Assembly (NCBI GenBank): GCA_937874755.1
Contig: CALNBC010000155.1
Location: forward strand, 1 to 8,795
Direction: 5' to 3'
Source: an uncultured Clostridia bacterium
GTDB lineage: Bacteria; Bacillota; Clostridia; Christensenellales; CALWSW01
DNA: 8,795 nt
In this document: positions 1 to 6,285 of the stretch, piece by piece
How the letters are laid out: each line of letters opens with the position of its first letter
Numbering within the stretch: the stretch's first letter is position 1
The notes under the pieces: model-generated
Seen by the model: only the letters and a program-made list of their open reading frames with translations
Database searches by the model: none
What the model was told of the DNA's origin: nothing
Translations under genes and position numbers: made by a program

Positions 1-461
1 ATCAAGCCTGCAGCCTCGAGCAGCAAGAGCGCGCGGGCTTCGTTGGTGGTGTCGTTGGGTACGGCGATGGTGGCTTTGTCGGGCAGGGCGTCTATGGACG
101 CCGACTTCCCGGCATATAGCCCGAAGGGCTCGTAGTGAATGTCCGCGGCAGACACGAGGTGGGTCCCGTTGCTGGCGTTAAAGTTCTCGAGGTAATCGAT
201 GTGTTGGAAATAGTTGGCGTCAATGTCGCCATTTTCCAGGGCAAGGTTAGGCTGAACATAGTCGGTGAACTCGATAATCTCGAGGGTGTAGCCCTGCTCG
301 GAGAGAGAGTCGACAATCTGCTCGAGTATTTCAGCGTGGGGAGAGGGGGATGCGCCGACGCGGATGACGGTCTTCTCCGCTTCGGCAGGTTCGCTGGAGC
401 AGCCCACCAGGGCAAATACCGCGAGCATTGCGGCAAGCACCAGAGAAAAATACTTCTTCAT
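1..461 (-). CDS. metQ: MetQ, methionine-binding lipoprotein of ABC importer (3' end cut by window)
   Basis: Substrate-binding lipoprotein (NLPA/MetQ family) that captures methionine outside the membrane and delivers it to MetI/MetN. Only the first 153 codons are present; the gene runs off at position 1. The N-terminus is a lipoprotein signal: MKK, a hydrophobic stretch (residues 5-18) and lipobox LVGC with Cys21 as the lipidated residue. The mature part opens with IRVGASPSPHAEIL and contains the family hallmark DIDANYFQHIDYL (about residues 79-91), where most relatives read DANFFQHxPYL. The start is fixed by GGAGG (470-474 on the complementary strand), 8 nt before the ATG. It lies 31 nt downstream of metI, so it is the last visible gene of a metN-metI-metQ operon. 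Paralogues can bind other amino acids, but the order with MetI and a NIL-domain MetN favours methionine. Confidence 0.95.
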   Translation of the reverse strand, partial: MKKYFSLVLAAMLAVFALVGCSSEPAEAEKTVIRVGASPSPHAEILEQIVDSLSEQGYTLEIIEFTDYVQPNLALENGDIDANYFQHIDYLENFNASNGTHLVSAADIHYEPFGLYAGKSASIDALPDKATIAVPNDTTNEARALLLLEAAGL

Positions 462-492
462 GGATTTATCCTCCAAGTTAAAATTAGGTATT

Positions 493-1152
493 CTATTTGC
501 GTTTGTCTACCGCGCGGGCGAGAGTGTTGCCTATAAGCTGGAATATCTGCACTACTATCACCAGTATTATAAGAGGTATGTACATATAGTCCATCATATA
601 GCGGTAATAGCCGTAATTGATAGCCAGAGCACCCAGTCCTCCGCCTCCGAGCATACCCGCCATAGCCGAGTAACCGAGTATGGTGGTGATCGAGAGCGCC
701 GCTCCGACGATGAGCGAGGGCAGCGATTCGGGCAGGAGCACCTTTGTTATGACCTGCCAGGGCGAAGCCCCCATAGATACCGCCGCCTCGACAACGCCGG
801 GGCTGACTTCCCTAAGGGACGACTCCACGACTCTGCCCACAAAAGGCGCAGCGCTGATAACCAGGGGCACAATCGTGGCAGTGGAGCCCAAGGTTGTGCC
901 GAAGATAAGCCTGGAAAGGGGCAGAACGGCTATCATCAGAATGAGGAAGGGGACGCTTCTGAGCAAGTTGACAACGACGTTCAGCACCTTGTTCAACGTA
1001 GGGCGTGGCACAAGACCATCCTTGTCTGTCACCACCAAAAGCACCCCGAGGGGCAAACCGATAACGTAGGCAATTAGGGTGGAAACCAGAGTCATATATA
1101 ATGTTTCCAGCAGTCCCACACCCATTTGCGACCAGAAACTAGCCGTCCACAT
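493..1152 (-). CDS. metI: MetI, methionine ABC importer permease
   Basis: Membrane permease of the methionine importer, 219 aa, the normal length for the family. It shows five hydrophobic segments. The cytoplasmic coupling (EAA) loop is near residues 124-145, with EAAVSMGASPWQVITKVLLPE matching the EAA---G---------I-LP consensus. Other typical MetI text is LLRSVPFLILMI and the glycine-rich MAGMLGGGGLGALAINYGYYRY. The ATG at 1152 overlaps the end of metN by 14 nt, indicating translational coupling, and is preceded by a purine-rich GAGGGGGTGGGAAG that can act as the binding site. Metal or other amino-acid permeases of the same fold are less likely given the neighbours. If the metN lesion is real, this permease would lack its own ATPase and could work only with one borrowed from another locus. 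Confidence 0.96.
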   Translation of the reverse strand: MWTASFWSQMGVGLLETLYMTLVSTLIAYVIGLPLGVLLVVTDKDGLVPRPTLNKVLNVVVNLLRSVPFLILMIAVLPLSRLIFGTTLGSTATIVPLVISAAPFVGRVVESSLREVSPGVVEAAVSMGASPWQVITKVLLPESLPSLIVGAALSITTILGYSAMAGMLGGGGLGALAINYGYYRYMMDYMYIPLIILVIVVQIFQLIGNTLARAVDKRK

Positions 1153-2156
1153 TACTTCCCACCCCCTCTACAGCGACGTCACTTAATTCTAAGTATTCAA
1201 GGGCGAGCCTAGCGGCGCGCTCATCCGCGGGAAGCTGGATGACTAACTGACCGTAAGCCTTGCCTTTGATGCGTTCTATGCTGCCGTAGAGCACCGAAAC
1301 GGGCGCGTGGCAGGCGTTTATCATGCCGGAAAGTATAGGCTCGTAAGCCTTCGTTCCCTCGAACACGAGGCGCACGGTGGGTCCTTCGCCCAAAACGCCT
1401 GCGGAATCCGACGAATAGAAAAGCCTTAGGGCAGAAGCGGTCTTAGGCCTGGTGAAAACCTGTTCAACGGTGCCGGTTTCAACGAGTTTGCTGCCGTCGA
1501 TAACGGCGACTTTGGTGCATATTTCACGTATTACGCCCATCTCGTGGGTGATGAGCACGATGGTAAGCCCCAGCCTCGAGTTTATGTCCTTCAATAATTC
1601 GAGTATTTGGCGCGTAGTCATAGGGTCTAGGGAGGAGGTCGCCTCGTCGCATAGCAACACCTTCGGGTTGGTGGCGAGAGCGCGGGCGATGGCGACTCGC
1701 TGCTTCTGCCCGCCCGAAAGGTGAGCGGGGTAAGCGTTCGCCTTGTCCGGCAAACCGACTATTTCCAAGAGTTCTATGGCGCGCCTTTTAGCTTCTTCCT
1801 TGGGCGTACCTACCAGCTCCAACGGAAAGGTGACGTTCTTGAGCACAGTTTTCTGCATGAGCAGGTTGAAGTGCTGGAAAATCATGGTGGCGGTTTTGCG
1901 AACTTCTCGCAGTTCTTTCGGAGAGAGTGTGTTAAGGTCGTGACCATCTATAATAACAGTGCCCGAGGTAGGCTTTTCTAGCATATTCATACAGCGCACT
2001 AGGGCTCATGCCAATTATGCCAAAAATATCACCGCGCTCTATGGTGAGGTTGACATCTGTGAGCGCGTTGAAGGTGCCGCCTTCGGGGCTGTTGTAAACC
2101 TTAGAGAGCCCTTTAATCTCGATGATAGGGCCCTCCGTCCCGGGATTTGTCTGCAT
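1139..2156 (-). pseudogene. metN: MetN, methionine ABC importer ATPase, frameshifted with Walker A missing
   Basis: ATP-binding subunit of the methionine importer, split into two frames. The N-terminal piece starts at the ATG at 2156 (MQTNPG...) and reads through IIEIKGLSKVY and IERGDIFGIIGMS, then leaves frame after position 2004. The correct text resumes in another frame from 2002 (LVRCMNMLEKPTSGT) and continues to 1139. The family reads GxSGAGKSTLVR here, so residues equivalent to GAGKST are absent; restoring them needs 17 nt, which agrees with the observed frame change. The remainder is well conserved: Q-loop MIFQHFNLL, signature LSGGQKQRVAIARAL, Walker B VLLCDEATSSLDP, switch His in LITHEMG, and a C-terminal NIL (ACT-like) regulatory domain over the last ~80 residues. 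An in-frame GTG at 1999 could restart translation but would give a protein without a P-loop. A real pseudogene and an assembly error both remain possible. Confidence 0.88.
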
Positions 2157-2196
2157 TTTAGGGAGTCCATTCCTTCTTTGTGGATATATATAGGTC

Positions 2197-2225
2197 ACTA
2201 TACAAGTTTATGCGCCTATTGTCAA
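2197..2225 (-). promoter_or_regulatory. Promoter of metNIQ operon
   Basis: Read on the minus strand there is a perfect -35 TTGACA (2220-2225), a 17-nt spacer and -10 TATAGT (2197-2202, one mismatch). Transcription should begin near 2190, leaving a leader of about 35 nt before the metN ATG at 2156. This rules out an upstream in-frame GTG at 2198, which lies inside the -10 element. The leader is too short for a SAM (S-box) riboswitch or a T-box. Confidence 0.8.
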
Positions 2226-2234
2226 CGAAATCTA

Positions 2235-2249
2235 CGGGGGCATACCCCG
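2235..2249. repeat. GC-rich inverted repeat upstream of the metN promoter
   Basis: CGGGG-GCATA-CCCCG, a perfect 5-bp stem with a 5-nt spacer, sits 9 bp beyond the metN -35 element in otherwise AT-rich DNA. No T-run follows on either strand, so it is not a terminator. It could be a protein-binding site or chance. Confidence 0.4.
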
Positions 2250-2440
2250 CTCAAAAATCGGCAAAAGTCAGTTGCTCTGCGGCTTTGGGCACACCTTTAT
2301 ACTCGTGTTAAGGCAAGTCTGCATTGTCATTATAAAACCAGAGGCTTAATAGGTTTGTCATACTCGAGCTGAGGCAAAATGCAAAGTGTTTTCAAATTTA
2401 AATGCGGCTAGATTGGTGGGAATTCCTGTATTATCATCAT

Positions 2441-2446
2441 TATAAT
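2441..2446 (+). promoter_or_regulatory. Possible -10 element for the serpin-RCC1 operon
   Basis: A perfect TATAAT lies 79 nt before the serpin ATG in an AT-rich stretch. No good -35 hexamer is found at 16-18 nt upstream; the best is TGGGAA at 2417-2422 (18-nt spacer, three matches). It is a candidate only, perhaps an activator-dependent promoter. Confidence 0.3.
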
Positions 2447-2525
2447 TCTCTTATATGCATAGAATTGCGGAACATTTTAGCAGAGAGGTTCGTATTACCA
2501 GCAAATACATTATTAGGAGTGCGCA

Positions 2526-3818
2526 ATGAAAAGGCTGTTTCTTTTAGGTTTATGCGCCGCGATGCTTTTTGCGGCAGGCTGCGGCAGCAACACGTTAAAC
2601 AGCGCTGGGTGCGCAGCAAGCATGGGTGGCAAGCAAAACGATACATCAGCGGTGCAAAAAGCGGCTACACCCGATTATCCGCAGCCGGGCGATAAGCGGG
2701 AACCGTCGTACGGTTCAAAGCTGCAAAGCGCGCTCGCGGGTTTCTCCTCAAGGACGGCCTCGGCGCTCCTTGGAAACGGGCAGGAGAACGCGGCGTATTC
2801 CCCAATCTCGCTGTACATGGCACTGGCGCTTTCAGCATCGGGCGCAGCAGGGGAGACCCTAGATGAGATTTACTCTCTCTTAGGGCTTGCGGGAATAGGC
2901 AAGAGTGAGGTGGCAAAAGGCGTGAATGCGCTGTTTACTGATTTATACAGCGAGGAGGAATACGGTCATCTCCTGCTGTACAATTCGCTCTGGCTCTCCT
3001 CCGATTTTAGCTTTAAGCAAAGCTTTCTTACAGGCGCGGCGGACGATTACTTTGCAGAGATTTACACAGTAGATCCTTCAAAAGAGTTGAACACCGACCC
3101 CATATCCGACTGGGTGGGCGAGAAGACCGGCGGAAAGCTTGAACGCGCACCTTCTGAGTTCGGCGAAAGCGTCATGAGCCTCGTTTCGGTGGTCAACTTT
3201 TACGGCGAATGGACAAATCAGTTCTCAAAAGACAGAAACACGGTAGCTGATTTTTACCTCGCAGACGGCACGAAGGTCGACGCTGAGTACATGAACAGCG
3301 GTGCGATGGGCGATTTTTACCGCAGCGACGGGTGGACCCTGGCCTCGCTGCAATGCAAAAACAGCGCGAGTATGGTCTTCATCTTGCCCGATGAAGGTGT
3401 GGACATAAACGCCCTTTTTGCAGACGAGGGCAAGGTTTCAAAAATGTTTGCACCCAGTGATTACTTCGAAAGTCTGTACGGCGAAATAGAGTGGGCGATA
3501 CCCAAGTTCGACATTGTGTCCAATCTCAGCTTGAAGGAAACGCTCATCGACCTCGGAATGCAATCTGCGTTCAAACAAGATGCGGATTTTTCCGAAACAT
3601 CAGCTTCAAAGCCACTGTTCTTATCGGATGCAAAGCAGGCATCCAGAGTAACAGTGGACGAAAATGGCGTTTCCGCGACCTCGTATACCGAATTGAATTA
3701 TGCAGGTTCGGCTATGCCGCAGGACAAGGCAGCAATGGTGCTCAACAGACCGTTCGCCTTTGTAATCAATTATCGCGGGGTTACCTTATTCGCGGGTATA
3801 GTAAACGATCCGTCCTAA
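2526..3818 (+). CDS. Lipoprotein serpin (serine protease inhibitor)
   Basis: Predicted surface-anchored serpin of 430 aa: a suicide inhibitor that traps a protease after cleavage of its reactive-centre loop. Residues 1-18 are a lipoprotein signal ending AAG, with Cys19 as lipidation site. Residues ~20-62 are a low-complexity linker and ~64-430 the serpin fold, with the early core motif AAYSPISLYMALALSASGA. The family signature is near the C-terminus (MVLNRPFAFVI, residues 404-414). The hinge is VDENGVSATS (377-386). Counting Gly381 as P15 puts P1 at Ser395, followed by Ala396-Met397, so small or neutral residues occupy the scissile region, which in known serpins favours elastase-, subtilisin- or chymotrypsin-like targets over trypsin-like ones. 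The start is supported by AGGAG (2515-2519) 6 nt before the ATG. It is the first gene of a pair with the RCC1-like gene, 22 nt downstream. The family is certain; its target is not known. Confidence 0.95.
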   Translation: MKRLFLLGLCAAMLFAAGCGSNTLNSAGCAASMGGKQNDTSAVQKAATPDYPQPGDKREPSYGSKLQSALAGFSSRTASALLGNGQENAAYSPISLYMALALSASGAAGETLDEIYSLLGLAGIGKSEVAKGVNALFTDLYSEEEYGHLLLYNSLWLSSDFSFKQSFLTGAADDYFAEIYTVDPSKELNTDPISDWVGEKTGGKLERAPSEFGESVMSLVSVVNFYGEWTNQFSKDRNTVADFYLADGTKVDAEYMNSGAMGDFYRSDGWTLASLQCKNSASMVFILPDEGVDINALFADEGKVSKMFAPSDYFESLYGEIEWAIPKFDIVSNLSLKETLIDLGMQSAFKQDADFSETSASKPLFLSDAKQASRVTVDENGVSATSYTELNYAGSAMPQDKAAMVLNRPFAFVINYRGVTLFAGIVNDPS

Positions 3819-3825
3819 ACGGACG
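3811..3825 (+). other. Small hairpin around the serpin stop codon
   Basis: CGTCC and GGACG form a 5-bp stem with the serpin TAA in the TAAAC loop. It ends 4 nt before the GGAGGA ribosome binding site (3830-3835) of the next gene. There is no T-run, so it is not a terminator; it could tune coupling between the two genes or be chance. Confidence 0.35.
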
Positions 3826-3840
3826 AGATGGAGGATAGTC

Positions 3841-5397
3841 ATGAAAGAGAGAATAAAGGATCTATTTTGGCCTGTTATGTTCGTGCTGCTGCTTGGGGCG
3901 CTGTTTTTGTTGCCCACTATTGCCCGAGCCGAGGTAAAAAGCACAATGCCTATAGTGGCGGCAGGGGTCGATCACTCCCTCTACGTCGACGAAGCGGGGA
4001 ACCTTTTTACCTGGGGTAGCAATATCCACGGGCAGCTAGGTACAGCTGAATTCGAGGAAATCGTGCGTCCGACAAAGACTTTGCCCGGTAAGCGGGTAAT
4101 CGCCATCTCCGCGGGGAGCCGCCATTCCCTGGCGCTCACAGCGGACGGCGAGCTTTATGCCTGCGGCGAGGGGATTATACCCGCGCCAGTTGCAGGTTCG
4201 AAGAGCATCGGCGGCTGGAATCTGATTATGACAGACGTCAAAGGCATAAGCGCGGGCAGCCTGCATTCGATTGTTCTCAAGGAAAACGGCGATGTTTATG
4301 CCTTCGGCAAGAATAGTGCGGGCGCCTTGGGAGATGGAACAAAGACGGCGAGCACAAAGCCCGTCAAGGTGCTCTCGAACGCGATTGCTGTGGAAGCGGG
4401 CGGTAACGTCTCCTTCGCGGTCAAGAAAAACGGCGACCTTTACGCTTGGGGCTACGGAAAATACGGCGCCCTCGGCACAGGGAGGACCTCCAGTTCGCTA
4501 AAACCCGTCCGCATTATGCGCTCGGTAGTTTCGGTCTCTACCTCCGGCAGGCACACTCTCATCGTTAAGAAGGATGGTGCGCTGTACGGCTGCGGGCAGA
4601 ACGATTTTGGCCAGCTCGGAAACGCCAAAGGCAAGATTATTGCAAAGCCCGTAAGGATGGCGAAGAACATACAGTCCGCCTCCGCAGGATGGTACGGAAG
4701 TCTGGTGGTCTCCAAATCGGGAGTGCTATACGGCTGCGGTCAAATCGCGATACCCGGGAATTATGACCAAGATAGGGCTTCGCAGCTGTATTCCCCCGAC
4801 GGGGTTGATCACGGCTACGACCTAAAAAAGCTGACGAGACTCGCCACCGACGTAACTTCAGCGGAATTCGGCGATTACCATGCCCTGTTTGTGACAGAGG
4901 ATGGTAGCGCGTATTCCTTCGGAGGCAATTCCTGGGGGCAACTTGGCAGGGGGAACTACAAAGCTTTGGACGGCATTGAGGAGATTGCTTTTGATGATGC
5001 CGATGACCTACCCGAAGTTCCCACAAGGCTAAAGCCGCTGGGCAAGCTCAGCGAGGTTGCGCTCATTGAAGATAAGACGCAGTCGTATTCCGGTGAACAC
5101 AAGATTTACAGGTTCAGGATGCTGGATGGTACCAGGGGGACGGTAATCGCATACGGACGGGCGGCAGACCTCAATGCTGATTTGAAATCGGGCAAGCTTA
5201 TGTTTGCGCATACGGAAGAAGCGATGGTTGATCCTTTGACCGGCGATGTTTGCGGGCACGGTGCGGAATACATCTTTAAGGACGGAAAAACCTTCGTAAC
5301 TCTGGACGAATCGATGCCTGCCGCTGTCTTTCGGGTGCGGGCGATGGCAGAGCGCGAAGGCTGGAAAAGTGCCTATGAGATGTATGTCGCCAAATAA
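3841..5397 (+). CDS. Secreted RCC1-repeat beta-propeller protein
   Basis: Exported protein of 518 aa. Residues 1-30 form a signal peptide (charged start, hydrophobic segment about 12-27, cleavage after ARA at residue 30). Residues ~37-375 hold seven RCC1-type repeats with the alternating pattern of a buried strand (AGxxHSLxV), a DG turn, LYxWG and GxLG. They begin near residues 38, 86, 134, 181, 229, 277 and 338, enough for one seven-bladed propeller. Repeats 2 and 6 lack a normal GxLG end and carry inserted loops instead. Residues ~400-518 are a separate C-terminal domain I do not recognise (contains HKIYRFRMLDGTRGTVIAYGR). RCC1-like propellers are generally binding platforms; the eukaryotic nucleotide-exchange role should not be transferred here. 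A GGAGGA site precedes the ATG by 5 nt, and the gene follows the serpin by 22 nt in one operon. The fold is confident; the ligand and role are unknown. Confidence 0.9.
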   Translation: MKERIKDLFWPVMFVLLLGALFLLPTIARAEVKSTMPIVAAGVDHSLYVDEAGNLFTWGSNIHGQLGTAEFEEIVRPTKTLPGKRVIAISAGSRHSLALTADGELYACGEGIIPAPVAGSKSIGGWNLIMTDVKGISAGSLHSIVLKENGDVYAFGKNSAGALGDGTKTASTKPVKVLSNAIAVEAGGNVSFAVKKNGDLYAWGYGKYGALGTGRTSSSLKPVRIMRSVVSVSTSGRHTLIVKKDGALYGCGQNDFGQLGNAKGKIIAKPVRMAKNIQSASAGWYGSLVVSKSGVLYGCGQIAIPGNYDQDRASQLYSPDGVDHGYDLKKLTRLATDVTSAEFGDYHALFVTEDGSAYSFGGNSWGQLGRGNYKALDGIEEIAFDDADDLPEVPTRLKPLGKLSEVALIEDKTQSYSGEHKIYRFRMLDGTRGTVIAYGRAADLNADLKSGKLMFAHTEEAMVDPLTGDVCGHGAEYIFKDGKTFVTLDESMPAAVFRVRAMAEREGWKSAYEMYVAK

Positions 5398-5415
5398 CAC
5401 TGCTAACCTAATCAG

Positions 5416-5435
5416 ATTGCACATTTAAGTGCGAT
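5416..5435 (+). other. Weak hairpin after the RCC1-like gene
   Basis: ATTGCAC and GTGCGAT pair over 7 bp (one G-U) around an ATTTAA loop, 19 nt after the stop codon. No T-run follows, so it is more likely a 3'-end structure than the terminator, which lies further on at 5498-5534. Confidence 0.3.
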
Positions 5436-5497
5436 TAAGTGTTGAATTAAAAATAAGCAATTCACCGTAATATTCAGCACCACGGCAACCAATATTA

Positions 5498-5534
5498 AAA
5501 TCCCGGCGAGCTACTAAGGCTCACCGGGATTTTT
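5498..5534. terminator. Bidirectional intrinsic terminator between convergent genes
   Basis: AAATCCCGG-c-GAGC pairs with GCTC-a-CCGGGATTT around a 7-nt loop (5512-5518), a 13-bp stem with one C-A mismatch. On the plus strand it runs into ATTTTT and ends the serpin-RCC1 transcript; on the minus strand it runs into ATTTTAATATT and ends thiT, whose stop codon is 9 nt away. Confidence 0.9.
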
Positions 5535-5542
5535 GCTTTGGT

Positions 5543-6199
5543 TTATGCAGGTATGGGAGTGGGGCGAATGCGCTCAATGGTCTTTCTTAGGAGCACCGCG
5601 AAGAGCAGGCAGATTACTAGGTCTGGCAGAATGCTGCTTGCCTGGTAGCCGAGGGAATAAATCCACGGGTTCATGCTTTCGGGCGCGTATTCGCCAAAGA
5701 ATATCGCCCCTGAAACAAAGTGGCAGAGCAGCCTTATTATGCCGCCGACGGCAATTCCTGCGTAAAGGTTCTTCTTAAAGAAACCCGCTACCGAAAGGAA
5801 CCCGAAAGCGAATATGTAATCGAGGAGTATCTGAATCGGGTGAACAAACCAGGCGTCCTGTATCATCTGCAGCGCGGCGTAGGCAAGGCATACTATCAAG
5901 CCTTTCTTAGGACCGTACCAGTAGGAGTACACCATAACCGGGAGCATGGAGCCGGGTGTAATCGAACCACCCTGGGGCATGTGGAACAGCCTGATGTAGC
6001 TGAGCACAAAGGAAAGTGAAATCGCAAGCGCGCCGTAAACCAGAGCGCGGGTGTCGAAAGTCGAGGGCTCAAGCTCCTTTTTGCGGTTCTTCAGCGCAAG
6101 AACGACGAGTGCGACGGCGGCCACAGCCAGGGTACCGAAGAGAATCCATTCCTTGAGGCTCATTTCGGCAAAGCTGGAAAACAGAGAAAACGTGGGCAT
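5543..6199 (-). CDS. thiT: ThiT, thiamine-specific S-component of an ECF transporter
   Basis: Integral membrane substrate-binding subunit that binds thiamine and docks on the shared ECF energizing module (not in this window). The ATG at 6199 is chosen because AGGAGG (6206-6211) lies 6 nt before it; a longer in-frame start at 6268 falls inside the riboswitch terminator. From this start it is 218 aa, against about 180 for characterised ThiT. The extra ~40 residues carry an additional hydrophobic helix (17-36) before the core, which begins near TRALVYGALAISL. Core motifs are GSITPGSMLPVMVYSYWYGPKKG, LLDYIFAFG and HFVSGAIFFGEYAPESMNP. Aligned from memory to Lactococcus ThiT, ligand-contact positions are Asp127/Tyr128 (Glu84/Tyr85), His160 (His125), Gly164 (Gly129), Phe168 (Trp133), Tyr181 (Tyr146) and Gln186 (Asn151). 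The TPP riboswitch upstream supports the thiamine assignment independently of the protein. Confidence 0.95.
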   Translation of the reverse strand: MPTFSLFSSFAEMSLKEWILFGTLAVAAVALVVLALKNRKKELEPSTFDTRALVYGALAISLSFVLSYIRLFHMPQGGSITPGSMLPVMVYSYWYGPKKGLIVCLAYAALQMIQDAWFVHPIQILLDYIFAFGFLSVAGFFKKNLYAGIAVGGIIRLLCHFVSGAIFFGEYAPESMNPWIYSLGYQASSILPDLVICLLFAVLLRKTIERIRPTPIPA

Positions 6200-6222
6200 A
6201 TAAAACCTCCTGCGACCGTGGG

Positions 6223-6256
6223 AAAAGAAAGACCCGCAGGCATACTTACCTGCGGG
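6223..6256 (-). terminator. Regulated intrinsic terminator of the TPP riboswitch
   Basis: On the minus strand CCCGCAGG-TAAGTATG-CCTGCGGG is a perfect 8-bp hairpin followed by TCTTTCTTTT. It stands between the TPP aptamer and the thiT ribosome binding site. Ligand-induced folding of this hairpin would stop transcription before thiT. Confidence 0.88.
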
Positions 6257-6285
6257 GAAACAACACAATACGTTTACCGTTTGCG

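Larger units (their letters stand above)
2157..2525. other. Divergent intergenic region between metN and the serpin gene
   Basis: 369 bp without a credible gene. It holds the metN promoter on the minus strand (2197-2225), a GC-rich inverted repeat next to it (2235-2249) and an AT-rich zone before the serpin gene (about 2421-2465) with a possible -10. Between about 2255 and 2400 I see no tRNA, riboswitch core, terminator or repeat family. Confidence 0.7.

Noticed and set aside
364..1077. Long plus-strand open frame (237 codons) opposite metQ/metI
   Set aside because: It lies antisense to two clearly conserved genes, its translation is low-complexity and charged with no family resemblance, and it lacks a ribosome binding site.
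2157..2198. In-frame GTG start for metN at 2198, adding 14 residues
   Set aside because: The codon falls inside the -10 element and upstream of the predicted transcription start; the added residues are not family-like.
2226..2400. Possible SAM riboswitch upstream of metN
   Set aside because: None of the conserved S-box blocks is present on the minus strand, and the promoter at 2197-2225 lies downstream of this region.
2402..2695. Plus-strand open frame of 97 codons overlapping the start of the serpin gene
   Set aside because: It overlaps the serpin signal peptide and linker in another frame, has no recognisable motif and no binding site.
3950..4960. Periodic repeats considered as a DNA tandem repeat
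   Set aside because: The periodicity is at the protein level (RCC1 blades of about 45-60 residues); the nucleotide copies are diverged and not a tandem array or CRISPR.
4637..5026. Minus-strand open frame of 129 codons inside the RCC1-like gene
   Set aside because: It is antisense to the conserved repeats, with an arginine- and proline-rich translation typical of a shadow frame.
6200..6268. Longer ThiT start at 6268
   Set aside because: The 23 extra codons would be read from the riboswitch terminator hairpin, while the ATG at 6199 has AGGAGG at ideal spacing.
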